From assembly GCA_003427395.1 (NCBI GenBank), contig BFEA01000565.1:466273-488922 (forward strand): a DNA stretch of 22,650 nucleotides, read 5' to 3'. Below the pieces are notes generated by a model. The model did no database searches. It had not been told where the DNA came from and saw only the letters and a list, made by a program, of their open reading frames with translations. Within the stretch, counting starts at the first letter, position 1. Each line of letters opens with the position of its first letter. Source of the DNA: Chara braunii (lineage: Eukaryota > Streptophyta > Charophyceae > Charales > Characeae). Made by a program: the position numbers and the translations under genes. This document shows, piece after piece, positions 8,970 to 18,069 of the stretch.

Positions 8970-9895
8970 GATTAGCTCATCGCGCCGACCCCGTGCGCTG
9001 GCTTACCGTTCATTCTCAGGTAATCACGGAGGAAATGTGCGTGTAGGAGGTGCAGGAGAGACGAAGAACAAGACAGAACCCTGCTTCGCCCGTGAGTGTT
9101 GGTATGAAAGAATCCCAGTTGCGCGCGCACCTGCGCGCTTGGGGAAAAAAGCAAAAGAAAGTACTCACGTGCGTGTGTGCGTGCGTGAATGTGAGTGTGA
9201 ACAAGTCAACAAGATCGAGGGAAGGCAGACTGCGCACAAGCTAGAGAAGGGGGACATACATCAACGAGCGAGGGAAGGGAGATTCAATTATTGCCATTGT
9301 TAAAAATTGCCCACTTTTCTTTTCGATTTCTGACTATTACACGGGCGCTCCCTCAACTTTGCCCTAGCAATGCGACGTGTCATCAGTATCCCATGACCTT
9401 AATGGGCGACGCAAACTTCGCCACCCCCATTGTCGTTAATCTGTCTAGTGACATTTCACGTATTGTACCTAGCGTGTGATCTTTTCATTTTCTGTGTACA
9501 AAGGAGCGCGCAAGCAGCGCAATCCTTGATGGAAAACTGCAAACTATTATTTCCCTTGTCCTTGGTTGAGTGAGAGCTAACGAACCCCTTCTGTTGCTTC
9601 ACTGTTCTTTTGAATGCGAGGGAACAAACTATCCTGAAGAGAACAGATAGAGAATCAAACACCCCTGTTGGACAAGGAAGGATCAATTTCAGCTAAAGTT
9701 ACTCGTTTTTTTTTTTTTTTGTAAATGAAAAGACCATATGATGGCCTGTGAGAAAGTGCCAAGACAGGCTACACTGAAAGGAGCACCCCTGTTGGACGCC
9801 GAGGACCTCGGGAGCGGGCGCGGCAAGTGACAGGCGTCATTGCCCTTGGCTTCGGCTATCTGCAGATGACCCCTCCCCGGGTTTCGTCACAACTG
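8970..9895 (+). repeat. probable 3' part of the 5' LTR
   Basis: This is inferred from the primer binding site at 9896: in LTR retrotransposons the 5' LTR ends a few bases before it. The sequence TCACA ending at 9891 would be a suitable CA terminus with a 4-base spacer. The 14-mer CACCCCTGTTGGAC occurs twice (9660-9673 and 9784-9797). Nothing here codes. The left LTR boundary, and whether the tandem arrays at 7291-8969 belong to U3, cannot be decided without the 3' LTR, which is beyond the window. Confidence 0.4.
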
Positions 9896-9913
9896 TGGCG
9901 CCGTTGCCGGGGA
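9896..9913 (+). other. primer binding site, tRNA-Asp type
   Basis: The 18 bases TGGCGCCGTTGCCGGGGA are the exact complement of TCCCCGGCAACGGCGCCA, the 3' end of plant-type nuclear tRNA-Asp including CCA (from memory of that tRNA). The site marks where minus-strand reverse transcription would start and orients the element on the plus strand. It is not a tRNA gene: no cloverleaf is present around it. Confidence 0.85.
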
Positions 9914-10556
9914 GGGGACTGCACCCCCAAGGCCTCAGCCTTCTCCAATCAACGGGGGTGTGTGGGATGATTAGCGGATTGCTAATTACCCCGACTGAAT
10001 AGGTACTTTTTGATTAGTCTGAAATTTTGATATATATATATATATTTTTAGATAGTTTTTCTGTGATAACTTCTAATCCGTGCGTTTTCGCGTAAGCCGC
10101 ACTGGGGGCAAAGTTCGTCCTCACGCCGTGGTGGACGTTTTGAGACCTCTTTTGAAAAATTCTAACGGTTGGATTTTGAGATAATCAGATTTTTTTATTT
10201 TTTTATTTATTATTTTGAAATTTCTCGTTTTTTTATTTATTAATTACGGAAAAAGAAGCCAAATCCGGGGGAAACACCCGGGGGAAAAGATCTTCGAAAT
10301 ATTTTCCTGATATTTTAAGATATTGGTCGGGAAACACGAACGCTGTTTGAGCGAACGGCGGAGTCGAACAGAAAAGAAAAGGAAAAGAAATTAGTGGGAA
10401 AATCGAATTTCTTTGCAATTTTGTATAAATTAAAAGAAAAAGAAATAATAAAAAGTAATCCGATGGGTTTATCTCCTTAACCCAGGGGTTGCACAAAAAA
10501 ATTGTTCTACGGTAATCAGGGTTTTGTGGTGAGCGTGCGAGCGCGTGCAAGATCCT
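9914..10556 (+). other. untranslated leader, first part
   Basis: Non-coding leader after the primer binding site. It holds a short (TA)n run at about 10030-10044 and becomes strongly AT-rich. A minus-strand frame at 10233-10550 is a product of A/T composition with no recognisable domain. Confidence 0.5.
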
Positions 10557-10620
10557 AAAACCCTAATTAGTGAAACCCTAATTGGGGGAAAACCTTAATT
10601 AGGTGAAACCCTAATTAGGG
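10557..10620. repeat. AAACCCTAATTAG repeats (telobox-like)
   Basis: AAACCCTAATT or a one-base variant occurs four times in 64 bases with a 15-18 bp period. AAACCCTAA equals one and a bit units of the plant telomere repeat and is also known as the telobox of plant promoters. Here the interleaved TAG/TG bases show it is a local tandem repeat, not a telomere tract. Confidence 0.75.
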
Positions 10621-10830
10621 GTTAAGAAGATAAGTCAAACCCCTAATATTATAGCGGGACAAAATTTTGAAGGTACTCGCGATAGCCAAAAAAATTGTAC
10701 CTTTCAAAATTTTGTTTATTTTATTGAATAAAATTAATAGAAGATAATTAAAATACCTTTTTGATAGATTTTTAATTGTTAAGAATTGCTCTATAGATAC
10801 TTTATGGCAACGGATTAAGGGACAATTGTC

Positions 10831-10876
10831 CCGAACCCCTTCCCCACGGGGGGAGGGGAAACGCTGCCGAAATTTT
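10831..10876 (+). repeat. GC-rich hairpin repeat, copy 1
   Basis: CCCCTTCCCC, then ACGG, then GGGGAGGGG can fold as a near-perfect stem with a short loop. It is followed by AAACGCTGCCGAAATTTTT. The same order appears at 11011-11060 and 11780-11827, all in the AT-rich leader of the retrotransposon. Confidence 0.75.
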
Positions 10877-11010
10877 TGAAAATTTTTATTTAATTTTGAA
10901 TTTATTACTAATTACAAGGATAAAAATAATGAAAAATTCAGCAAAATAGGTCTACCTCTTTTCTATTATTTCTCACATTTTTCCGCGTACCATACTGCTT
11001 GTTGAGGGCT

Positions 11011-11060
11011 TCGCCCGAACCCCATCCAAACGGGGTGAGGCGAAATGCTGCCGAAATTTT
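11011..11060 (+). repeat. GC-rich hairpin repeat, copy 2
   Basis: This copy reads GAACCCCATCCAAACGGGG then TGAGGCGAAATGCTGCCGAAATTTT. Its stem is weaker than in copies 1 and 3, but the trailing GCTGCCGAAATTTT is nearly unchanged, which shows common origin. Confidence 0.7.
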
Positions 11061-11779
11061 ACTAAATTCACCTAAATTACTCTTGTCAAAAATAAATTTA
11101 GAAAATAGGTACACTGAGGTAAAATCCTACCCCTAACGAAGGGAAAATAAGAAGAAGAAAATTTTCGGCTTTCTTTAAAAAAGAATTAATTAAATTTTGA
11201 TAAATTATAGAAAATTCTAGAAAAGGCAAGGACAAGGTAGAAAGACCGACGGGGAACTACAGGCGGTGACTAATCGAGTCCTTTAAGGGTTGGGAGTAGA
11301 AAAGGGATTTTCACGGATCCTTATTGAATTTTTGTGAATTATTTTTGGATAATTCAATAAAAATCCTTGGAAAAGTCTAGAGAACGAGGGAATTTCGAGT
11401 CGGACTCCCTCTGGCATTCTTCAACCCATCCCTGAATACTGGGGTCAGGTTACCCCAAATTCAAGGATCGATTTCAATTTTTTTTGTAATTTAAATTATA
11501 AGAATTCTTTAAAAATAAAAAATAGTCTAGAAAATTCACGGAAGGGGTACCAGCTTGACATTTCGTAGGTACTGTAGCTGTTTGCTGCCCTTGTGGGTCG
11601 AGGGTGCGCGCGGGAGCGCAGTAGGCAGGGTTCCCTCGAATTTTGCACGTGCCTACTATTCGAGGGAACTCAAGTAGAAGACTCGTTAGCTCAATTTGAG
11701 CCAGGGATTCTGCTTTATAGTTATCTGGGTTAAAGTAGACACCATTTAGGATATAGCTAGGGAGGGTTTATTCAGGGAT
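11061..11779 (+). other. leader, second part; AT hairpin at 11321-11360
   Basis: Non-coding and mostly AT-rich. TTATTGAATT (11321-11330) and AATTCAATAA (11351-11360) form a perfect 10-bp stem around a 20-base loop. A GC-rich island at about 11570-11660 has no frame. Nothing else is recognised. Confidence 0.55.
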
Positions 11780-11827
11780 CGCCTCCCTAACCCCATCCCT
11801 ACGGGGGGAGGCGAAGCGCTGTCGAAT
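11780..11827 (+). repeat. GC-rich hairpin repeat, copy 3
   Basis: CGCCTCCC and GGGAGGCG form a perfect 8-bp stem enclosing TAACCCCATCCCTACGGG. It is followed by AAGCGCTGTCGAATTTT. This copy lies about 85 bases before the first ATG of the reading-frame array. Confidence 0.75.
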
Positions 11828-11910
11828 TTTCTCCAGGGATATAGATATCCTTGCCCCATACTCCTTTCCCAGACACTGTAGGATTGCCCCTATGTACGGT
11901 AGCTAGTCGG

Positions 11911-12943
11911 ATGTTGCAATCCGAGGCCATAGAGGTGTACGAGGTCGACCGCGCGTGGGAGATAGAACCCCCGGAGCTCATAGAGGGAGGCCTAGTAGAG
12001 TTTACACTCCCCGGACGACCCACCGATTGGCTCGACGGGCAATCCCGGTGGAGGTCTGTAGTTTTGACCTTTGATGCTTAGCTGTGGACACACAGAGAGC
12101 ACCTGAGGGGAGAGTACGGGGGTCTGACACGCGGAGTAGTGAGGGCTTACCTATATCTAGGGGAGGAAGCAGCCAAGGAGGTTGCCTTAAGTCTTGCAAC
12201 TTGGGGGACTAGCCTGGTTATTGATAGCGCCCAGCGTTATCTGCAGCAGGAGGTTGACGAGTTTCGCGCAGACGACGGACGGGACCCGTTGATCTTGTTT
12301 CACGACCGACCTCTTCTCGATATCACAGGTGACCTCTTGATAGCGCGGTATACCTTCTTTCCCTACTCCGCGACCGGGTTGAGGGCGATCCTCCTTTCTT
12401 GTGTGGTGGACTCGGTTTTCGGGCGAGCAGGAGGTATAGTGGAGACTTACCTCGGGTATAGAGAGCTAGAGACCTTCGCTAGGGGGGGGTTAGACGAGCA
12501 TTATATACTACTCCCTCGCGACTGGGGGCCTTCGCTGGGGAGATGAGAGGGTTCAACTGATAGAGCTGATCCGCTCGTTAGGGGACGATTACCAGAGAGG
12601 TGTGCCACCACCCTCGTACGTCCGGGATTGGCAGGATTACGAGCTTCGAGCGGGGCCAGAGTACGTCACTTGTATAGACAGGCTCTTCTCGGAGGATTGG
12701 GGGAGCTTGTGGAGCGAGTACGTCGCACTGCCCCTGATCCGCGATTATCAGCTAGCGCGTTACTATCAGGCGATCAGACTTCGTCCATATCGCCTGACGG
12801 ACGAGGAAGACGACGAGGAGTGGATCGACGACGACGACGAGGAGGAGGCCTGGGAGCCTATCTGGGTTGACTCTGAGAGCGAGAAGGAGATTGACGACAC
12901 TGACGCACACTTTCCTAGGATAGGAGTTGCCGTCATGGGTTAG
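11911..12943 (+). pseudogene. family A reading frame, copy A1 (unknown protein)
   Basis: I do not recognise this protein. It begins at ATG 11911 (MLQSEAIEVYEVDRAW), is broken by an amber stop at 12079-12081 and shifts frame once between about 12535 and 12602, giving roughly 344 codons. Visible parts in order: a PPELIEGG/FTLPGRP segment, SRWRSVVL, RAYLYLGEEA, a core YTFFPYSATGLRAILLS, and an acidic tail (about 12799-12900) rich in Asp and Glu after ARYYQAIRL. The start was chosen because it aligns with the start of A2 at 13064. No signal peptide or membrane segment is evident. It is the first frame after the leader of the retrotransposon. Confidence 0.7.
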
Positions 12944-13063
12944 GTGTTTGGAGTGTGAAGAGTCGTTGCGACACGGGAGCCGTTGATTGGGATAGTCATT
13001 TCGACGACACTAAGAGTGAGAGTCAACTCCTGATATTAGGAAAGTTGGTTGAGGAGAGATCCG

Positions 13064-14178
13064 ATGATAGAGCAGGCAGACGAAATTGAGTTCCAGATCG
13101 ACAGTGCCAGATGGCCTAAGCCGCCCTAGACAGTAACGCCAGGCAGAGTAGCACTAGACCTGCCGGCCAGGGGAGTGACTGCGGACGGGATAGAGAGTAG
13201 GTGGACGTCGACGGTGTTGGGGCCCGATGTGCACCTGTGGATGTACGTTATCGAGACTTTCGAGCAGGACAGACAGAGGTGGCGGCGACCCGGCACGACG
13301 AGTATAGGTGGTAGGGCACATCTACTACTCGCCGGAGGTGCTGACCACAGTCTACTTTCACGGGCTCGTGCATGATCATTGGCGCGAGGAGCAGACGGCG
13401 AGGAGGATCCTATTGGCTCGAGGGGAGTCCGTACGCGCTGAGGTAGATCGACCACACGGAGAGGTTCGGAGTGTGACGATGACCTTCCGGATCAGGGGAC
13501 TTTTCCCGTATCCTAACAGTCGTTTGCGCGTGACACTCCCAGTCTTTGTGGCGGAGGAGCTTTGGGGTCTTAGACGCCTGGGTGAGATCTACTTTGCGGC
13601 ACTCACTCAATTTAGACAGTCTTTGCAGGGGATACACTGATAGGGACTGGGTCCTTTACGCACAAATCGTGGGGGGGCCACTTGTTGGCGAGCAAGGGCT
13701 CCAGTTGATTGAGTTCCTACGGGCCATTGTGCCAACTAGGAGCCCTGATCTATACTCTCTGTACCAGCCTCTAGGTTTTTGGACGGCACTAGAGAGAGAG
13801 GCTCAGAGGCCTGCAGATCATTTAGCTGGAGTGGGACAGTTGTTAGCCGAGACTCGCGAGCAGAGGCCGAGCCACCTCATCTCGAGTTGGGAGATTGAGG
13901 AGTATTACCAACGACTGTACCAAGAGGCTAGCGATCTTGGGTGGTACGCCAAGGATCGAGAGTGGGAGGACTTCGATGACATAGATCCTTGGGGCGATCA
14001 GGACCAGGGGTGGGGAGATCTGGCGTTGGCAGATCGCGAGGAGCAGGAAGGTAGAGTGGCGCAGCTGGAGGACGGTTGGGGACACCTTCCTCAGGCAGAG
14101 GGACAGGAGGCTATCCCTTGGGGACAGGGGGTAGAGGAGGACGGAGATGTGGATATGGCAGACGCCGAGAGGGATTAG
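13064..14178 (+). pseudogene. family A reading frame, copy A2 (unknown protein)
   Basis: This is a second copy of the A family of about 371 codons. It begins at ATG 13064 (MIEQADEIEFQIDSARW), has a stop at 13127-13129, and shifts frame near 13320-13345 and again near 13600-13640. It keeps the order seen in A1: VALDLPARGV, ESRWTSTVLGPDVHLWM, GRAHL, WREEQTARRILLARGE, the core TFRIRGLFPYPNSRLRVTLP, then GLQLIEFLRA, EEYYQRLYQEA, and an acidic Trp-rich tail (EWEDFDDIDPW). The tail extends further than in A1, ending DVDMADAERD. Function unknown; the acidic C-terminus is a shared property, not proof of a role. Confidence 0.7.
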
Positions 14179-14241
14179 CGTTGGTCGATGAGTATGAGTG
14201 AGCTGGAAGGAGAGAGGTAGAGAGGATGGTAGGGGTTATAG

Positions 14242-14583
14242 ATGGGCAGTCATGTGATGTCCTTTGGGTGAGCATATTGGTATCGGCTACTCACGGAAGG
14301 GCGAGGGCCTACGAGAAAAGAGATCGATGATGTCATACAATCCTTGAACGAAAAGATGAGTAAAAAAATTATCCCATACGAACCTGTTGCGTACGATTAC
14401 GTCCAGGGAGGCGTCATAGATCCTTGGCGCGTGTATGCTCTCACGTATCACTTCATTAGCTTGGACGAGTACGACGTGTGGAACTATGTGCCGGCGAGCC
14501 GGGTAAAAGAAGGGCTGAGTGTGAAGGTTTGGAAAGCTGCTGCTAGATTGGTAACCGGAGAAGTCGTACGATTAAAAAAATAA
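14242..14583 (+). pseudogene. family B reading frame, copy B1 (unknown protein)
   Basis: A frame of 114 codons from ATG 14242 with one stop at 14269-14271. It contains YRLLTEGRGPTRKEI, then IPYEPVAYDYVQGG, then the core TYHFISLDEYDVWNYVPASR and WKAAARLV. These parts align one-to-one with B3 and B4. It is shorter than they are at the C-terminus, ending after VVRLKK. I do not recognise the family. It lies between A2 and A3. Confidence 0.65.
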
Positions 14584-14686
14584 GGAAAGGTAGTTAGTTG
14601 GGGTACTGGTTTAGAGTGTTCAAGGGGATTCCGAGTCCCCCGGTCGTAGGAAAAAACTTATCTAGGTATAAGTGGCACGAGATGAT

Positions 14687-15511
14687 ATGGTTAGTTACTC
14701 GGATCAAAGATCAGGAATTGAGCCAGATGGCGTGATGAAAAATGACTCGGATGTATGGTTGGCATACGTGCTGACCCGCGATTCAGACTCTTATAAAATG
14801 AAGAAGCTGATAGGGCCGAGAGAGACGGCAGTGGGTTACGATGTGTCACTTCCGGTACGCTTAGAGGAGATAGCGAGCATACCGATTCGGTATTTCGGTA
14901 CTTGGTTAGCAGAGGATATCTTCTTGTGGACGGTGATCCTAGAGGATAGAGAATTCGATATTCCCCGATGATTAGAGGGAATAGGGCATTTTGTGTTTGA
15001 TAAAACACAGGATATAGAGATAGGGTTGACACTTGCTGGTGCTAGCAGAGGTTGGTGGAGATACGAAGCCTTAGCAGAATCGACAGTGAGACGGCGACTG
15101 GCATCTTTTGCGAGAGACATACCCTACACCATCCGAGTCATAATCGGGCCTCCTCGCTCAGTGTACCATCCGGTAGAGAGCTGGAGGCTGGTTCTCCCTA
15201 CTTGTGTCGTAAAACAAACTTATGAGAGCATAGATTGCCTGAATAGAGTAGTTAACCACACGGTGTGCGCGCTCTAGTTGAGACTAGCACCTCGATTTCG
15301 AGAGGCGTACTACGCGGTCTGTGTGGGGTGGGGACCCCCGGATGAGGAGAAGGGGAGAGACTTGATCGATGCTACTTCCTGGGTAGATTGTTTGAGGCCG
15401 GCCGGCCTGATCTACTATTGTCGTAGACGCATAAACGACAAGTACATTGGGCTAGAGGACCTGAGGTACTTGTTTGGGCATAGTCAGTGGGAGACATACC
15501 AGGCTGGGTAA
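14687..15511 (+). pseudogene. family A reading frame, copy A3 (unknown protein)
   Basis: One frame of 275 codons from ATG 14687 with stops at 14969-14971 and 15275-15277. It aligns with A1 and A2 by eye: VGYDVSLPVR corresponds to VEFTLPGR; WLAEDIFLWTVI to VLGPDVHLWMYVI; WWRYEALAESTVRRRLA to HWREEQTARRILLA; SWRLVLPTCVV to SRLRVTLPVFV; and VGWGPPDEEKGRDLID to VGGPLVGEQGLQLIE. It ends at GHSQWETYQAG and lacks the acidic tail. The start could be further upstream at a non-ATG codon near 14672. Confidence 0.65.
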
Positions 15512-15777
15512 CTACGGGGATTAATGTGAGCAGACAATTAGTGAACGAGGGTTTCACGATTAATGTCCTACTTAGAGCACACATAGACGACGATCTGACA
15601 GAGCATGAGCGTTTCCTACAGGCTACGGAGTTCAGTCGTGAATACAAACCAGGAGTTCTCAAATGCGTGACCTTCCAGACCAAGATAACGTGTGAAGTGA
15701 TGGTATGGTCATCCGGGTACTTACGCGCCGAATTGTTCTTTGATGAGACGGTAGTTGAAGCTAGGAGTAGGGTGTGA
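15487..15777 (+). pseudogene. possible family B-like frame (tentative)
   Basis: A frame of about 96 codons that overlaps the end of A3 and has no ATG start. The C-terminal half (VLKCVTFQTKITCEVMVW, then VVEARSRV) resembles the core pattern of the B family, a beta-like strand, a turn, then another strand followed by a helix. The N-terminal half does not align well. It could equally be a diverged member or a fragment of another frame. Confidence 0.4.
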
Positions 15778-15866
15778 GTCAAGTTATTTGTCATGACAGA
15801 GCGTAAGCTGGCACGGAATAGTATGTGATAGGTGCTTTAAGTTTAGAGAGAGATGGGTCGCAGACA

Positions 15867-16213
15867 ATGGATGATCTAGAAGGAAGGAAAAAGAGAGTCG
15901 ATGAGCGAATTACTAAACCAGTGGTAAAACGAGTTAAGGAACTCGGCGTCAAGATTCAAGATTGTGCGTCTAGCAAGAACGAGACTGAGTTGCGCAAAAT
16001 AGAAGTTGCAACAAGGGCTTTAGAGAGACTTTTATAGATGATAGAGAGTTCTTCGTAAGGTGGCGTCTTGATTTCCTGGAAAGGGTAAAAGAGAGAGTTC
16101 ATAGCAGAGAGGAGCAACAAGACTCGCTCGAGTCGACAAGTAGGACAGGTGAGTTGTCTGAAGCTGCAACGTCGAAAAGGAAGGCGAAGGGTGAAGGAAC
16201 GTCGGAACAATGA
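15867..16213 (+). pseudogene. Lys/Glu-rich helical frame, broken (unknown)
   Basis: Two pieces seem to belong together. The first is 15867-16037 from ATG (MDDLEGRKKRVDERI), rich in Lys, Arg and Glu with heptad-like spacing. The second, 16040-16213 in a neighbouring frame, starts DREFFVRWRLDFLERVKERV and ends in a low-complexity Ser/Glu/Lys tail. Together they give about 115 codons with a likely coiled-coil or helical character. No family recognised. It is unlike A and B. Confidence 0.5.
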
Positions 16214-16246
16214 TAGGAGACGTCGACGAGTTTTGAAAAATATGGT

Positions 16247-16723
16247 ATGCGCATAGTAGGGAGGTCGAACGGGCCAATCGCTTGTGTGGTGATGCAATTG
16301 GTTCACCTGGAGAGACTCAACGTAATCGAAGAAGCGGAGTGTACTCAATGGGCTGTACGGAAGGCGTGAGTGACTGGACTTTGGGTGGGAGAAGGAAGCA
16401 CGCGTCTGATCAACTACTCACTGTGCGTGTCTCCCTTTGATGATCGACCTTTGAGTAGGGCGTGGCGTGAGACCCCTAGAGAAGCTGAGATACTCCTAAA
16501 GAGTGAGGCGAAGGAAGCTGGAGACTTAGCAGAGGTCATTGGGGAGAGTTTTGTTCTCAGAGTGCTCCTGGCGCACAACCGGTACTGGAACGAGTACCTT
16601 CAGACTTTAGCAGACATTGAGGATTTAAGAGATATAGACGACTTCGAAACGTTCTACGAACTTTTAGAGGAATCCACAGACAAAGTTCTTTCGACATTAG
16701 CCCTAATCGAGGCTGAATGCTAG
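16247..16723 (+). pseudogene. unknown frame, perhaps a truncated A copy
   Basis: A frame of 158 codons from ATG 16247 (MRIVGRSNGPIACVVMQL) with one stop at 16367-16369. The second part is acidic and helix-rich: RETPREAEILLKSEAKEAG, then RYWNEYLQTLADIEDLRDID. The segment WNEYLQTLADIEDL followed by acidic residues resembles EEYYQRLYQEASDL plus the acidic tail of A2, so it may be the C-terminal part of a fourth A copy. That link is weak. Confidence 0.5.
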
Positions 16724-16747
16724 GTGATTCATGGAGATGGGTAAGAG

Positions 16748-17244
16748 ATGCCACTACCGGAGGTGGAACTAGCAAGGAGAAGACGAAGATTTGGAGCTTG
16801 GAGCGGTCCTTATGAGCCCGAGCACGAGAAAGTACTTAGAGAATTAAGCGCGATTGGAGGCGTGAAGTCTTCCCGTACGAGGTGATTAAGTACCAAGTGC
16901 AGAAAAGTGGGATCGAACGAAATCAATACTATATTATGAATGTAAGGTTCTACGATCTAGGGGTGTACCACGTTGGCATATACCTGCCCAGAGAGAGAGA
17001 GGAGTTCTGCACATACGAGAGGACTTGGAGAAGGGCCGCCTGGGCATTAAGAGAAGAGGAGAAGAGGTTAGAAGGCCTGGGGAAGATTGTCGAGGTCTGC
17101 GACGACATCACGATTTTTGACGGCCTGCCTAGGCCGCTTGTCCCGTATAGAGGATTGGAGCAGAATGGATGGGAAGCGGTAGTGGATTTCGCTCGAATAG
17201 TTAAAACTGAGGGTAAGCTCAAACAGACAGCTAGGGACGAATAG
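16748..17244 (+). pseudogene. family B reading frame, copy B3 (unknown protein)
   Basis: About 165 codons from ATG 16748 (MPLPEVELARRRRRFGAW) with one frameshift near 16858-16882. The second part is open from there to 17244 and contains FPYEVIKYQVQKSG, the core MNVRFYDLGVYHVGIYLPRE, a helical WRRAAWALREEEKRLEGL and a loop DDITIFDGLPRPLVPY. It aligns over its whole length with B4, including the RFGAW/RFLAG segment near the start. Nine bases separate its stop from the ATG of B4. Function unknown; the pattern suggests a small alpha/beta domain of about 100 residues. Confidence 0.7.
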
Positions 17245-17253
17245 AATGAAGAA

Positions 17254-17736
17254 ATGAGCGAAGATACAACTATCTCTGAGAGAGAATTGTTGTTGAGAAG
17301 GGAGAGATTTCTTGCTGGAAACAGACCATCTGAGGACAGACTAGCGATTGTCCGTCGGCTTTTGAGTTCGTTGGGGAGGAGATACGAGGTAGAGAGATAC
17401 GAGTTTGTGGATAGCGGATGAGAGGAAATACGACTAAATGTGATGACTGTCAGGTTTATCCATTTGGATGTATATGATGTGAAAATCTACTTACCCGCGG
17501 AGAGAGAAGTAGACTTCGTCTACGGTCGTTGTTGGGAGCGTGTGGAAGAGATCGTAGAAGCTGAGCGAGATAGGTTACTAGCTCTAGAAAGAGACGTTAA
17601 CTGGGGCACGCAGATTACGGTTTTTGGAGGGCTTCCTAAGCCCCCAGCTCCGTGCCAAATCTCGCTAGAGAGGAACCTATGTACTGTGATTGGACTCGCT
17701 TTGAGGCGTCAAGCGGTAGATGGCCAGAGGTGGTGA
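17254..17736 (+). pseudogene. family B reading frame, copy B4 (unknown protein)
   Basis: A single frame of 161 codons from ATG 17254 (MSEDTTISERELLLRRERF) with one stop near 17419-17421. It contains RPSEDRLAIVRRLLSSLG, RRYEVERYEF, the core MTVRFIHLDVYDVKIYLPAE, a helical segment ERVEEIVEAERDRLLALE and TQITVFGGLPKPPAP. Matching B3 positions include VRF, YLP, ERE, TW/CW-ER, IT-F-GLP-P and the final hydrophobic run. It is the best preserved member. Its end overlaps the next frame by 17 bases. Confidence 0.72.
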
Positions 17737-18046
17737 GTATCCGTTAGCTGGGGCCGGTGCAGTCCGACAAGGGTTGAACGAACTGGAGAGGATGACATCT
17801 ATCGATTTACGGGGACGGTTGCGAACTTGTAGTCGTCAGGAGTTACGCGCTATAGGGAGCGCGATTTGTAGGGGAGCCAGGTGTCCTGAGACGAGAGTGT
17901 TAGAGGTCAGGAGAGGTGTTGTCGGTATAGAGAGACAAGAGGGACACCTTTTCCTCGATACTGGGATACTAGGAGTCGAAGGGACTCACGAGATACGAGA
18001 CGAGAGCGGGAGATTGATAGTGATAGTGAGGGCGGTTGAGAGCTAG
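17720..18046 (+). CDS. small intact frame of unknown function
   Basis: An uninterrupted 108-codon frame from ATG 17720 (MARGGEYPLAGAGAVRQGL) to a stop at 18044-18046, overlapping the end of B4 by 17 bases. It is Arg- and Gly-rich with alternating hydrophobic segments (GIERQEGHLFLDTGILGVEG, GRLIVIVRAVE) suggestive of beta strands. It is the last frame before the 26-bp repeats and gag. I do not recognise it, and it does not align clearly with A or B. Confidence 0.5.
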   Translation: MARGGEYPLAGAGAVRQGLNELERMTSIDLRGRLRTCSRQELRAIGSAICRGARCPETRVLEVRRGVVGIERQEGHLFLDTGILGVEGTHEIRDESGRLIVIVRAVES

Positions 18047-18069
18047 AGTTAGGTACTCAGAGATCGGCA

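Noticed and set aside
9896-9913. tRNA-Asp gene
   Set aside because: Only the complement of the last 18 nt of the tRNA is present. No anticodon arm or D arm can be folded around it, so it is a primer binding site.
10557-10620. Interstitial telomere repeat
   Set aside because: Units are AAACCCTAATTAG-type with 15-18 bp spacing, not perfect 7-bp TTTAGGG repeats.
11911-18046. Bacterial-style operon or contamination
   Set aside because: The frames are packed and on one strand, but they are riddled with stops and frameshifts, lack Shine-Dalgarno patterns, and are framed by a retrotransposon primer binding site and gag.
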